Assembly (NCBI GenBank): GCA_050943495.1
Contig: JBMNPH010000001.1
Coordinates: forward strand, 451,417-515,416
Direction of reading: 5' to 3'
Source of the DNA: Merdivicinus sp050943495
GTDB taxonomy: Bacteria; Bacillota; Clostridia; Oscillospirales; Ruminococcaceae
DNA length: 64,000 nucleotides
Shown piece by piece: positions 16,744-24,050 of the stretch. The position numbers were made by a program, and so were the translations under genes. Below the pieces are notes generated by a model. It was not told the DNA's origin. It worked only from the letters and a program-made list of their open reading frames with translations, and searched no databases. Numbering within the stretch: the first letter of the stretch is position 1; each line of letters starts with the position of its first letter.

Positions 16744-18129
16744 ATGGAGGTAATCAATAAATTGAATGAGATAGAACTTTTGGAAAAGCAAAAAGAATAT
16801 TGGATGTCTGGGAAGACGCGTTCTTATGCCTTTCGGAAAAGACAACTGGAACGACTTCTGGTCTTACTGAATGATTGGGAGTCACGATTGCTGGAGGCAC
16901 TTTCACAAGACCTTGGCAAGTGTGCTTTTGAAGCTTATGCTACTGAAATCGGAATGCTGAAAGGCGAAATTCACGAAGCTCTTCGGCATCTAAAAAGATG
17001 GATGGCACCTCGAAAGATTGCGGGACCGATGCTGCAGTTTCCGTCTCATGGTTGGCGCTTTCCGGAACCCAAAGGTTGTGTTTTGATTGTATCGCCTTGG
17101 AATTATCCGGTTCAATTGACATTGGCACCTTTAATATCAGCCATTGCAGCGGGAAATTGTGCGATTCTGTCACTTCCTCCTGATGCTCCAAAAACTTCGG
17201 ATATACTTGCGAAAATGATACAGGACGGTTTTACGGAAACCTACCTTGCCGCTAGAATCGGTACAATTCCATGTAATACGATTCTGTTCTCACTTCCGTT
17301 TGACCATATCTTTTTTACGGGAAGTCCCCGTGTTGGGAAAATCGTCATGGCCGCCGCTGCCTCCAATTTAACTCCTGTAACATTGGAATTGGGTGGAAAA
17401 AGTCCCTGTATCATTCGAAAGGATGCTGATTTAAAGCTAGCTGCCAGACGGATTGTGTGGGGAAAATGTTTGAATGCTGGGCAAACCTGTGTGGCGCCGG
17501 ATTATCTTTTGCTGGAAAAAGGAATTCGAGAAAAATTTTTGTACGAGATTGGGCAGGCAGTTCAGCGTATGTTTGGGGACAACATGATTACCAATCCAGA
17601 GTATGCCAAAATTGTAAACGAGAAACACTTTACACGTCTTTCTTCCATGTTGAAGGATCAGAAGATCTTATTTGGCGGCAATATCGGTGCAGAATCGCGC
17701 AAAATTGGTTTGACAGTTGTAGACAACCCACCGCTAGATTCCACTTTGATGCAGGAGGAAATTTTTGGGCCGATTCTGCCCTTGATTGAAATCGAAAATA
17801 TTGAGGAAGCCATTCGATTTGTATCGCAGCGTCCCAAACCGCTTGCTTGTTATGTTTTTTCGCAAAATTTACGGGAGGCACGCCGTCTCATGCAGAATCT
17901 TTCCTATGGCGGCGGATGTATCAATGATACCATTGTCCATCTTACCTCCAGTAAACTTCCATTTGGTGGCATCGGAAACTCCGGGATGGGAAGCTGCCAT
18001 GGCAAGGCTGGATTTGATACTTTTACGCATTGTAAATCCGTATTGGAACGTGGAACCTGGCTAGATTTGTCGATGCGTTATCCGCCATATGGCAGTCGGT
18101 TTGATTCGCTGAAAAAATTGATGCGTTAA
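16744..18129 (+). CDS. Class 3 aldehyde dehydrogenase (fatty aldehyde type)
   Basis: A 461-residue NAD(P)-dependent aldehyde dehydrogenase, oxidising an aldehyde to the acid. Motifs in order: SPWNYPVQLTL (cofactor region), FFTGSPRVGK, LELGGKSPCII with the general-base Glu, NAGQTCVAPDY with the catalytic Cys (about residue 244), and EEIFGPILPL. The short length and PWNYP/QTCVAPDY wording place it with class 3 enzymes such as YwdH. The ATG at 16744 has no Shine-Dalgarno of its own and lies one base after the DUF47 stop; TTG at 16762, 11 bases after GGAGG, is an alternative start. No functional link with phosphate uptake is evident. Confidence 0.9.
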   Translation: MEVINKLNEIELLEKQKEYWMSGKTRSYAFRKRQLERLLVLLNDWESRLLEALSQDLGKCAFEAYATEIGMLKGEIHEALRHLKRWMAPRKIAGPMLQFPSHGWRFPEPKGCVLIVSPWNYPVQLTLAPLISAIAAGNCAILSLPPDAPKTSDILAKMIQDGFTETYLAARIGTIPCNTILFSLPFDHIFFTGSPRVGKIVMAAAASNLTPVTLELGGKSPCIIRKDADLKLAARRIVWGKCLNAGQTCVAPDYLLLEKGIREKFLYEIGQAVQRMFGDNMITNPEYAKIVNEKHFTRLSSMLKDQKILFGGNIGAESRKIGLTVVDNPPLDSTLMQEEIFGPILPLIEIENIEEAIRFVSQRPKPLACYVFSQNLREARRLMQNLSYGGGCINDTIVHLTSSKLPFGGIGNSGMGSCHGKAGFDTFTHCKSVLERGTWLDLSMRYPPYGSRFDSLKKLMR

Positions 18130-18133
18130 ATGA

Positions 18134-18166
18134 TGCCGCACGGGGAAATAATCCGTGCGGCATTTT
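18134..18166 (+). terminator. Intrinsic terminator after aldehyde dehydrogenase gene
   Basis: TGCCGCACGG pairs with CCGTGCGGCA around a 9-base loop, followed by TTTTAT. The stem is strong but the T tract is short. Confidence 0.85.
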
Positions 18167-18234
18167 ATGCTGAATTCTGAAAAAAATTGTTGTGAATTCT
18201 TAATAAAACGTTAAGCTTTGATCTTCAAAATCTA

Positions 18235-18264
18235 TTGCAATGGCGGATTGGTTTATGATATACT
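18235..18264 (+). promoter_or_regulatory. Promoter of the MacB-like ABC operon
   Basis: TTGCAA and TATACT are separated by 18 bases. The leader to the ATG at 18358 is about 85 bases; no clear structure was seen in it. Confidence 0.6.
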
Positions 18265-18357
18265 GAGGAAGGATGATGGATGCATCCAAATACAGGCGAA
18301 TGCCGCTGGTTATGGGGAGGATTCAGAAACACTAAATCTGATGTTAGGAGTTTAAAA

Positions 18358-19137
18358 ATGAGTCTGATTTGTGTAAAAGATATTCGAAAGGTTTACCGGG
18401 TGGATCAGGAACGTGTTGTCGCACTGAACCGCATTAATCTGAATATTGAGCACGGCGAAATTTGCTGTATCTTGGGTACATCTGGATCCGGTAAGTCTAC
18501 GTTGCTCAATATCATGGCTGGTCTTGAGAAGCCGACAAAAGGTGCCGTCCTGATCGATGGCCAAGATATTGCACAGATGAGTGAACGGCAACTTGCGTTG
18601 TTTCGGCAACTGAATATTGGGTTCATTTTTCAGTCTTATAATCTGATGCCAACGATGACTGCGATGGAAAATGTTGCACTGCCTCTCATGTTTAAAGGCG
18701 TCGGAAGGCGAGAACGGATGAAAGAAGCAAAGCGAATGCTGAAGCGGGTGAATTTGGGCAGTCGATTGTCCCATAAGCCCACCCAGATGTCAGGCGGACA
18801 GCAGCAGCGGGTTGGAATTGCTCGCGCATTTGTTGCAAAACCCAAAATAGTTTTTGCTGATGAACCAACAGGGAATTTGGATTCCAAAACAACAATCGAA
18901 GTGATGGAAATGATTGTTCGTATGGCACGGAAATATCATGAAACCCTGATTTTGGTTACGCACGACCAGGAAATAGCGGAATATGCGGATCGAATTGTTC
19001 ATCTGGTAGATGGAAATATTGTGAGTGATGAATCGAATCAGTCGCTAATCCGTGCAGATGAAAAAGCAGAGGATGGAAAAGCTGCGGGAGAATCTGTGGA
19101 GAAGAATGTAGATCTAGCCGGGGAGACGGCTGAATAA
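18358..19137 (+). CDS. ABC transporter ATP-binding protein (MacB/LolD type)
   Basis: A 259-residue ATPase with Walker A GTSGSGKSTLLN, Q-loop FIFQSYNLMP, signature MSGGQQQRVGIARA, Walker B IVFADEPTGNLDS and the switch His in LVTHDQ. This wording is typical of the MacB/LolD/FtsE group that works with FtsX-like permeases. The last 30 residues form an acidic tail (EKAEDGKAAGESVEK) beyond the normal domain end. The ATG at 18358 is preceded by AGGAG; the frame is open to 18280 but has no better site. The system is completed by the COG1361 protein and the permease downstream. The cargo is unknown; mechanotransmission rather than transport is possible for this group. Confidence 0.93.
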   Translation: MSLICVKDIRKVYRVDQERVVALNRINLNIEHGEICCILGTSGSGKSTLLNIMAGLEKPTKGAVLIDGQDIAQMSERQLALFRQLNIGFIFQSYNLMPTMTAMENVALPLMFKGVGRRERMKEAKRMLKRVNLGSRLSHKPTQMSGGQQQRVGIARAFVAKPKIVFADEPTGNLDSKTTIEVMEMIVRMARKYHETLILVTHDQEIAEYADRIVHLVDGNIVSDESNQSLIRADEKAEDGKAAGESVEKNVDLAGETAE

Positions 19138-19144
19138 ATGGAAA

Positions 19145-19180
19145 AGGAGGGTTTCCCATACCCATGTGGGGAACAGCGCT
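19145..19180 (+). promoter_or_regulatory. Shine-Dalgarno separated from start codon by a hairpin
   Basis: AGGAGG at 19145-19150 is followed by GTTTCCCA (19151-19158), which can pair with TGGGGAAC (19167-19174; one G-U pair). If folded, only 6 bases remain between AGGAGG and the ATG at 19181. Unfolded, the distance is 30. A second weak Shine-Dalgarno, GGGGA, lies inside the 3' arm. Confidence 0.45.
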
Positions 19181-21268
19181 ATGAAAAACACAATGAATAA
19201 ACGAAGAATTATTAGTTTCATGACGGCAATTTTCATGGTAATATGCTTTATTGGTGCCGGTTTGCCAGTGTCTGCTGCTGGTATGAGTGCAGAATTTACG
19301 GTGTATCCCAAAACAATATCAGCTGGTGACAGCATCAGTGCGGATATTTCGATTAAAGGGGCTGCTGTGGGGAATGGAACTGCAACAGTAACGGTGCAGG
19401 GGCTTGGCTCTTTCAGCGGTTCGTATGAAGAAACAGATGTGCAGTTTACAGATGGTGCTGCACAAATTAATGTTCCAAGCGGAAATATCTCATACAGCGG
19501 AAAAGATTCTCCAGCGCATTTGCAGGTTTTGGTGGGAGGAGAAACCGTGACATCTCCGTCCATTTCCAATATTTCGCCAATTCCCGATGACAGCGGCGAT
19601 GATACCCCTGCACAGCCGCCTGTAATTGCGGGAAATATCTTTACTATCGTTGAGGATACTCCGATTCCGACCGTTAATGCGGGGGAACAAATCGAAGTAA
19701 CCTACCCCATCCAAAGCTCAAAACGTATTTCGGGAGATGTACAGATTACTGCAACTCTTCCAGATCAGGTGTATTTTACTACTGCCTCTTCTACACAGAC
19801 ATTTAGTTATGTGCGGCAGGATACACAAAAATATACAATTGGAATTTCAGCTGACTCTGAGATGAAATCCGGAACCTATCCGGTAACAATCAGCGTGAAG
19901 TATAAGTATGCAAGCGAAGCTAAGGAAGAAACCATCACCACTTATATTAAAGTAGTCGGCAAAAGCGGTGAAGAACAGCAGGGAGATCTTTTGGTAAGCG
20001 GATATAGTGTTTCGCCTATGAATGTAAAGGCCGGATCTAACTTTAAGCTCAGTGTTACAATACATAACAGTGGAAATAAGGCTACCGATAAAACCTTAGT
20101 CTCCCTAAGCGGTTCCTCTCTTTCGACAGAGGCTTTCACGATGAATGGTACTCTGGATTCTATGCAATTGGGTTCACTTTCTCCCAATCAAGTTCAGACG
20201 CTGACTTTCTCGCTTTGTTCCAATGAGAAGATGGAGACGGGAAACTATATTCTGGATGTTGTGATTGGAGAAGGGGAGACGGCGACAACTTCCAAAGTCT
20301 TTATTCCTGTAACCGGAAATCCTGAGGCAAAAGATGATGAAAAGAAAAATGAAAGTACTCCTCAATTAATCATTGATAGCTATAATTATGGTGAAGGTGT
20401 TACCTCGGTTACCGGCGGTGAAGTCTTTACTTTAACAGCTACCATTTTGAATACTGGTAAAACAGCCGTTAAAAATGTCAAAATGACCATTTCCTCTGCG
20501 GCAGATGAGGAAACGGGAGGGGCATTTTCGCCTGCCAATTCTTCCAATACTTTCTATATGGAAAGTATTCCCGCGGGAGGAAAAATTACGCAGACAATTG
20601 ATCTTTTGCCCAAAGCTGACGCCAAACCGAAGTCCTACGGAGTAGATTTTGCTTTCAGCTATGAAGCAATTGTCAATGACGAATTGGTGACCAAGGATAT
20701 TACCCAAACTATTGCGATTCCGCTTACCCAGCCCGACCGTTTCGAAGTAGCGGAACCACAGATGTATGGACCAGTTATGCAGGGTGAAACGCTCAATGGA
20801 TATGTTTCCTATGTAAATAAGGGAAAATCCACCATCTTCAACTTGTCCATGAAAGTCGAAGGAGAAGGCTTTACTACTGCCGAAACAGAAACATATATTG
20901 GCAATGTAGAGTCCGGAAGTTCCGATGGATATGATATTTCCATTAATCCTACTCAGGCAGGTACAGTGAATGGTACCATTACCTTTACTTATGAGGATGC
21001 CAATGGAGATACGAAAAATATTGTGAAGAATTTCCAAGCAGAAGTAATGGAATACGTAGAACCAGAAATACCAGATACTATGGATCCTGATATTCCAGTT
21101 GAAGCGGAAGGCGGTATTCCAGTCTGGGGTTGGATCGCAATTGCCGGTGCCGGCGTTGTTGTATTGATTGTTGTGATTGTTGTGGTAAAAAAAGTAGTGA
21201 AAAAGAAAAAACAGGCAGCAATGGATGCAGAAGATGACTATGATGACGATGATAATACAGGAGAATAA
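19181..21268 (+). CDS. COG1361-type surface protein with CARDB-like repeats
   Basis: A 695-residue secreted and membrane-anchored protein. It has a signal peptide (to about residue 32, ...PVSAAG), about five Ig-like beta domains with recurring NxGxxxxxNVxM or GN(K/T)xxD segments that resemble CARDB/COG1361 repeats, one transmembrane helix near the C-terminus (GWIAIAGAGVVVLIVVI) and a Lys-rich then Asp-rich tail. It sits between an ABC ATPase and its FtsX-like permease, so it is probably their extracytoplasmic partner, like a periplasmic adaptor. ATG at 19181 is the likely start; GTG at 19166 is possible. The upstream hairpin may matter for translation. Confidence 0.85.
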   Translation: MKNTMNKRRIISFMTAIFMVICFIGAGLPVSAAGMSAEFTVYPKTISAGDSISADISIKGAAVGNGTATVTVQGLGSFSGSYEETDVQFTDGAAQINVPSGNISYSGKDSPAHLQVLVGGETVTSPSISNISPIPDDSGDDTPAQPPVIAGNIFTIVEDTPIPTVNAGEQIEVTYPIQSSKRISGDVQITATLPDQVYFTTASSTQTFSYVRQDTQKYTIGISADSEMKSGTYPVTISVKYKYASEAKEETITTYIKVVGKSGEEQQGDLLVSGYSVSPMNVKAGSNFKLSVTIHNSGNKATDKTLVSLSGSSLSTEAFTMNGTLDSMQLGSLSPNQVQTLTFSLCSNEKMETGNYILDVVIGEGETATTSKVFIPVTGNPEAKDDEKKNESTPQLIIDSYNYGEGVTSVTGGEVFTLTATILNTGKTAVKNVKMTISSAADEETGGAFSPANSSNTFYMESIPAGGKITQTIDLLPKADAKPKSYGVDFAFSYEAIVNDELVTKDITQTIAIPLTQPDRFEVAEPQMYGPVMQGETLNGYVSYVNKGKSTIFNLSMKVEGEGFTTAETETYIGNVESGSSDGYDISINPTQAGTVNGTITFTYEDANGDTKNIVKNFQAEVMEYVEPEIPDTMDPDIPVEAEGGIPVWGWIAIAGAGVVVLIVVIVVVKKVVKKKKQAAMDAEDDYDDDDNTGE

Positions 21269-21270
21269 TC

Positions 21271-22623
21271 ATGAGAATCGGTGATATGGTCCGCATGAGC
21301 CTGTCAAACCTCTGGAAACGGAAGGTACGGACCTTATTAACTTTGACAGGCGTAGTGGTGGGAACCTGCGCGATTGTGGTCATGATCTCCCTTGGCTTAG
21401 GTATGCAGAAAACACTGCGCGATAATCTGGCCCAAATGGGCGATTTGACCTTGATTAATATTTATAACTATCAGTCCAATCCGGATGTTCCTGCACTGGA
21501 TGATACCGTATTGGATCAGTTCCGAAGTTTGGAACATGTTAAGGTTGTGACTCCTTCCTATGATCCGCAAAACTGGGGATTCTGTACCATCAAAAGTGGA
21601 AAATATCAGTATGATTCCACGATAATTGGTGTGGATATGAGCGCTTTGGAAGCTCTCGGATATGAAGTACAGGAAGGGCAGCTGCCACAGCCGAACGAGG
21701 ATGGCACATACGATGGGATCGTGTTATTTTCTTCGGACTCTGTATATAATTTTTATAATCCCAAAAAGCGCAACCGCGGTGGAATGGTTATAATGGGCGG
21801 TATGGGCAGTAGCGGTGATACAGAAGAGCCGCCTGTAAATGTATTAGAGGATAAGCTGGAACTTGTGTTAAATAAGACAGAGGAATCCAGTAAAAAGGCG
21901 CCCGAATATAAAGTAACTTGTCCCGGAATTTTGGTAACCGATTGGAACAAACAACCAACACCATATGGGATTTTTATGGATGTCAACTATATCCGCAAGC
22001 TCGAAAAAGAGTATATGAAGCTGAATGGCATCAAAGAGGATAAGAATAAGAAGTTTTCTTATCAGAATGTTGTTGTCAAGGTGGAGGACATGAAATATGT
22101 TGCGGAGGTTGAAGAAGCAATTCAAGCGATGGGTTATACTAATACCAGCTCAATGGAAACAATTCGGAAGCCATTGGAAGAGCAGTCCCGTCAACAGCAG
22201 ATGATTTTTGGTGGATTGGGTGCAATCTCACTCTTTGTTGCTGCGCTTGGCATTACCAATACCATGATCATGTCTATTTATGAGAGAACCCGTGAAATTG
22301 GCGTTATGAAGGTATTAGGTTGCGTCATTGGAGATATTCGGACAATGTTTCTGATGGAAGCTGGTACGATAGGCTTTATCGGAGGTGTCATCGGTTTAGG
22401 GATCAGTTATTTGATTTCATTCCTTATCAATTCGTTTGGTGGGGGCGGAGGTGGCAGTATTTACAGTATTGGCGGTATGGGAATCGGTGGAGTTTCCATT
22501 ATTCCTTGGTGGCTTGCTCTGGGAGCTCTTGTCTTTGCGACAATGGTTGGGCTTATTTCTGGATTCTCACCCGCAAATCGTGCTGTAAAAATCAGTGCTC
22601 TGACTGCAATTCGACAGGAATAA
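21271..22623 (+). CDS. MacB/FtsX-like ABC transporter permease
   Basis: A 450-residue permease with the MacB layout: TM1 at about residues 20-45 (LLTLTGVVVGTCAIVVMISLG), a large extracytoplasmic domain (50-300), then three helices. The cytoplasmic coupling segment MSIYERTREIGVMKVLG lies between TM2 and TM3, and a Gly-rich loop (FGGGGGGSIYSIGG) lies between TM3 and TM4. The ATG follows the previous stop by 2 bases. With the ATPase and the COG1361 protein it forms one three-part envelope system. Role and cargo cannot be read from the sequence. Confidence 0.92.
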   Translation: MRIGDMVRMSLSNLWKRKVRTLLTLTGVVVGTCAIVVMISLGLGMQKTLRDNLAQMGDLTLINIYNYQSNPDVPALDDTVLDQFRSLEHVKVVTPSYDPQNWGFCTIKSGKYQYDSTIIGVDMSALEALGYEVQEGQLPQPNEDGTYDGIVLFSSDSVYNFYNPKKRNRGGMVIMGGMGSSGDTEEPPVNVLEDKLELVLNKTEESSKKAPEYKVTCPGILVTDWNKQPTPYGIFMDVNYIRKLEKEYMKLNGIKEDKNKKFSYQNVVVKVEDMKYVAEVEEAIQAMGYTNTSSMETIRKPLEEQSRQQQMIFGGLGAISLFVAALGITNTMIMSIYERTREIGVMKVLGCVIGDIRTMFLMEAGTIGFIGGVIGLGISYLISFLINSFGGGGGGSIYSIGGMGIGGVSIIPWWLALGALVFATMVGLISGFSPANRAVKISALTAIRQE

Positions 22624-22628
22624 TTTTT

Positions 22629-22661
22629 AAAAAGGATTACTTATAATAAGTGATCCTTTTT
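22629..22661 (+). terminator. Intrinsic terminator after ABC permease gene
   Basis: AAAAAGGATTACTT and AAGTGATCCTTTTT pair with one G-U, around a loop of ATAAT, and end in a T run. The next 110 bases hold nothing recognisable before the SseB promoter. Confidence 0.9.
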
Positions 22662-22771
22662 CGTTTTGTTTTTTCTATTTGTCAAACTCTATATTGATCG
22701 AAAAACTGTTGTAATCTTTATGCATGTTGTTAAAAATTTACAAAATCTTCCGATTTTTTCCGGAAAAGGTC

Positions 22772-22800
22772 TTTTGTTTTCATAAAAAGTGTGGTATACT
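22772..22800 (+). promoter_or_regulatory. Extended -10 promoter of the sseB-like gene
   Basis: TGGTATACT gives an extended -10 box at 22792-22800. The -35 candidate TTTTGT is weak. Confidence 0.6.
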
Positions 22801-22868
22801 ATAAATAATGCATTTGTAATTATTTCGCACCCAAAAGGAAAGGAGCAGGGGCTTGCCCCGAAATCAGT

Positions 22869-23651
22869 ATGGAAATCAATAAAGCAACCGCAAATCCCGC
22901 CGTTACCAGCGCTATGGACGCCTTTATTAAGGAACAGAATCCACGTCATGAGCTCGATATGTTAACAGCTCTGATGCGTGCGCGTTTTATGTCTCCCGTT
23001 ATTTTTTCTGAGCCTGTCATTGATGGAAAAGTTCCCAATGATTCTAAAATTCAACAGTATGTCATTACGAATAAAGAAGAGCAACGGTTCTTTTTGGCCT
23101 TTACAGACGAAGAGGCAATGAAAAAATGGGCGAAAGAAGAAAAAAGGGATTTTGTACTGCTCAGCCTTGCTGAAATTCTCGCTTTAATTAAGCATGCTGA
23201 AGCGGAAGAAATTAAGGGTGTTGTTGTGAATCCATATTCTCACAATGTCACCTTGACCTATGAGATGCTATTGAATATGCCTAAGCGTCATCAGCAGCTT
23301 TTGAAATCAGTTCCGCCACGTTTCCTGCTTGGCCGTCCAAAAGAAGAACCTGTCGAATTGGAAGAGGCTTTGCAGAAGTTCTTTAAGAAAAAACAAAAAG
23401 AAGTCAAAGAAGCGTGGATGCTGATGGCTTTGCGCGAAGGTACCAAAAAGCCACGGCTCATGCTGGTGGTAGACTATGATGGCGTCCGTGAAGATGCGAA
23501 AGAGCTGTTCCCTGCCATTATCGAAGAGGTTCGGGACTATCTTGACCAAGACGAAGGATTAGATATTGTTCGTCGTGATGGAAAATTTGCAGAAGAAGTT
23601 ATCGCCAAAACAGAATCATTCTATCAGAGAAAATCGGGATTGTTTTGGTAA
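22869..23651 (+). CDS. SseB family protein
   Basis: A 260-residue soluble protein. The N-terminal half (residues 20-125) matches the SseB N-terminal domain, with RARFMSPVIFSEP and FFLAFTDEEAMKKW. The C-terminal half has the second SseB domain (PRLMLVVDYDGVREDAKELFP). A Lys-rich helix (KKKQKEVKEAW) joins them. SseB was named for enhanced serine sensitivity in E. coli, but its biochemical role is unclear. AAAGGAGCAGGGG lies upstream of the ATG at a long distance, so the start is slightly uncertain. The gene stands alone between its own promoter and terminator. Confidence 0.85.
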   Translation: MEINKATANPAVTSAMDAFIKEQNPRHELDMLTALMRARFMSPVIFSEPVIDGKVPNDSKIQQYVITNKEEQRFFLAFTDEEAMKKWAKEEKRDFVLLSLAEILALIKHAEAEEIKGVVVNPYSHNVTLTYEMLLNMPKRHQQLLKSVPPRFLLGRPKEEPVELEEALQKFFKKKQKEVKEAWMLMALREGTKKPRLMLVVDYDGVREDAKELFPAIIEEVRDYLDQDEGLDIVRRDGKFAEEVIAKTESFYQRKSGLFW

Positions 23652-23656
23652 AATAC

Positions 23657-23690
23657 AAACAGGACACGTCAAAAAGACGTGTCCTGTTTT
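23657..23690 (+). terminator. Intrinsic terminator after sseB-like gene
   Basis: AAACAGGACACGTC pairs with GACGTGTCCTGTTT around AAAAA, then TTTT. A near-perfect stem. Confidence 0.93.
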
Positions 23691-23717
23691 GATTGGCGCC
23701 GAAAAAACAGTCTAAGT

Positions 23718-23756
23718 AAATACCCACAATACCTGTGATAGGTATTGTGGGTATTT
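23718..23756 (-). terminator. Long hairpin just downstream of tRNA-Ser
   Basis: AAATACCCACAATACCT (23718-23734) is perfectly complementary to 23740-23756, a 17-bp stem with a 5-base loop. It lies directly after the CCA end of the minus-strand tRNA and is probably its terminator or 3'-processing signal, although the U tract is poor. Confidence 0.65.
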
Positions 23757-23849
23757 TGGCGGAGAAGGAGGGATTCGAACCCTCGATGGGGTATTAGCCC
23801 ATACACGAGTTCCAGTCGTGCGCCATAAACCAAGCTAGGCGACTTCTCC
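23757..23849 (-). tRNA. tRNA-Ser(GGA)
   Basis: The minus strand folds into a class II tRNA. The acceptor GGAGAAG pairs with CTTCTCC, followed by G and an encoded CCA (23759-23757). The anticodon stem CACGA/TCGTG encloses CTGGAAC, giving anticodon GGA. A long variable arm and the T-loop GGTTCGAATCC are present. It reads UCC and UCU. Confidence 0.95.
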
Positions 23850-23867
23850 AAATTCACAGCGAAAATT

Positions 23868-23896
23868 ATTATAGCACATCGAAGCTGTTCTGTCAA
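23868..23896 (-). promoter_or_regulatory. Consensus promoter of tRNA-Ser
   Basis: On the minus strand, TTGACA (23896-23891), 17 bases and an extended TGCTATAAT box. It is perfect consensus and points to the tRNA. Confidence 0.9.
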
Positions 23897-23919
23897 GCTT
23901 TTTAAAATAAAAACAGGAA

Positions 23920-23948
23920 TTGACAAAAGGAATCAAATATGATATGAT
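23920..23948 (+). promoter_or_regulatory. Promoter of the glycerol-phosphate oxidation operon
   Basis: TTGACA and TATGAT with a 17-base spacer. The transcript would start near 23955, leaving a leader of about 95 bases that contains a terminator-like hairpin. Confidence 0.8.
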
Positions 23949-23986
23949 AATTTTGTTAGTTGAATATATGTGCGGAGAAATGGAGT

Positions 23987-24032
23987 CACAAAAACGTAGG
24001 GTCAAGTGCCCTTGAGTTTTTGTGGCTTTTTT
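23987..24032 (+). promoter_or_regulatory. Terminator-like leader hairpin (probable attenuator)
   Basis: CACAAAAAC (23987-23995) pairs with GTTTTTGTG (24016-24024), with an inner AGGG/CCCT stem, then GC and six T (24027-24032). It ends 18 bases before the first start codon, inside the leader of the operon. This is the layout of transcription attenuation. GlpP-type antitermination is known for Bacillus glycerol genes; a similar control here is an inference, since no glpP gene is in the window. Confidence 0.65.
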
Positions 24033-24050
24033 GCGCAGAAAGGGAGAATT

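Noticed and set aside
19138..19200. 20-codon ORF directly after the ABC ATPase stop
   Set aside because: It has no ribosome binding site at proper distance and no family features; kept only as a note in the hairpin finding.
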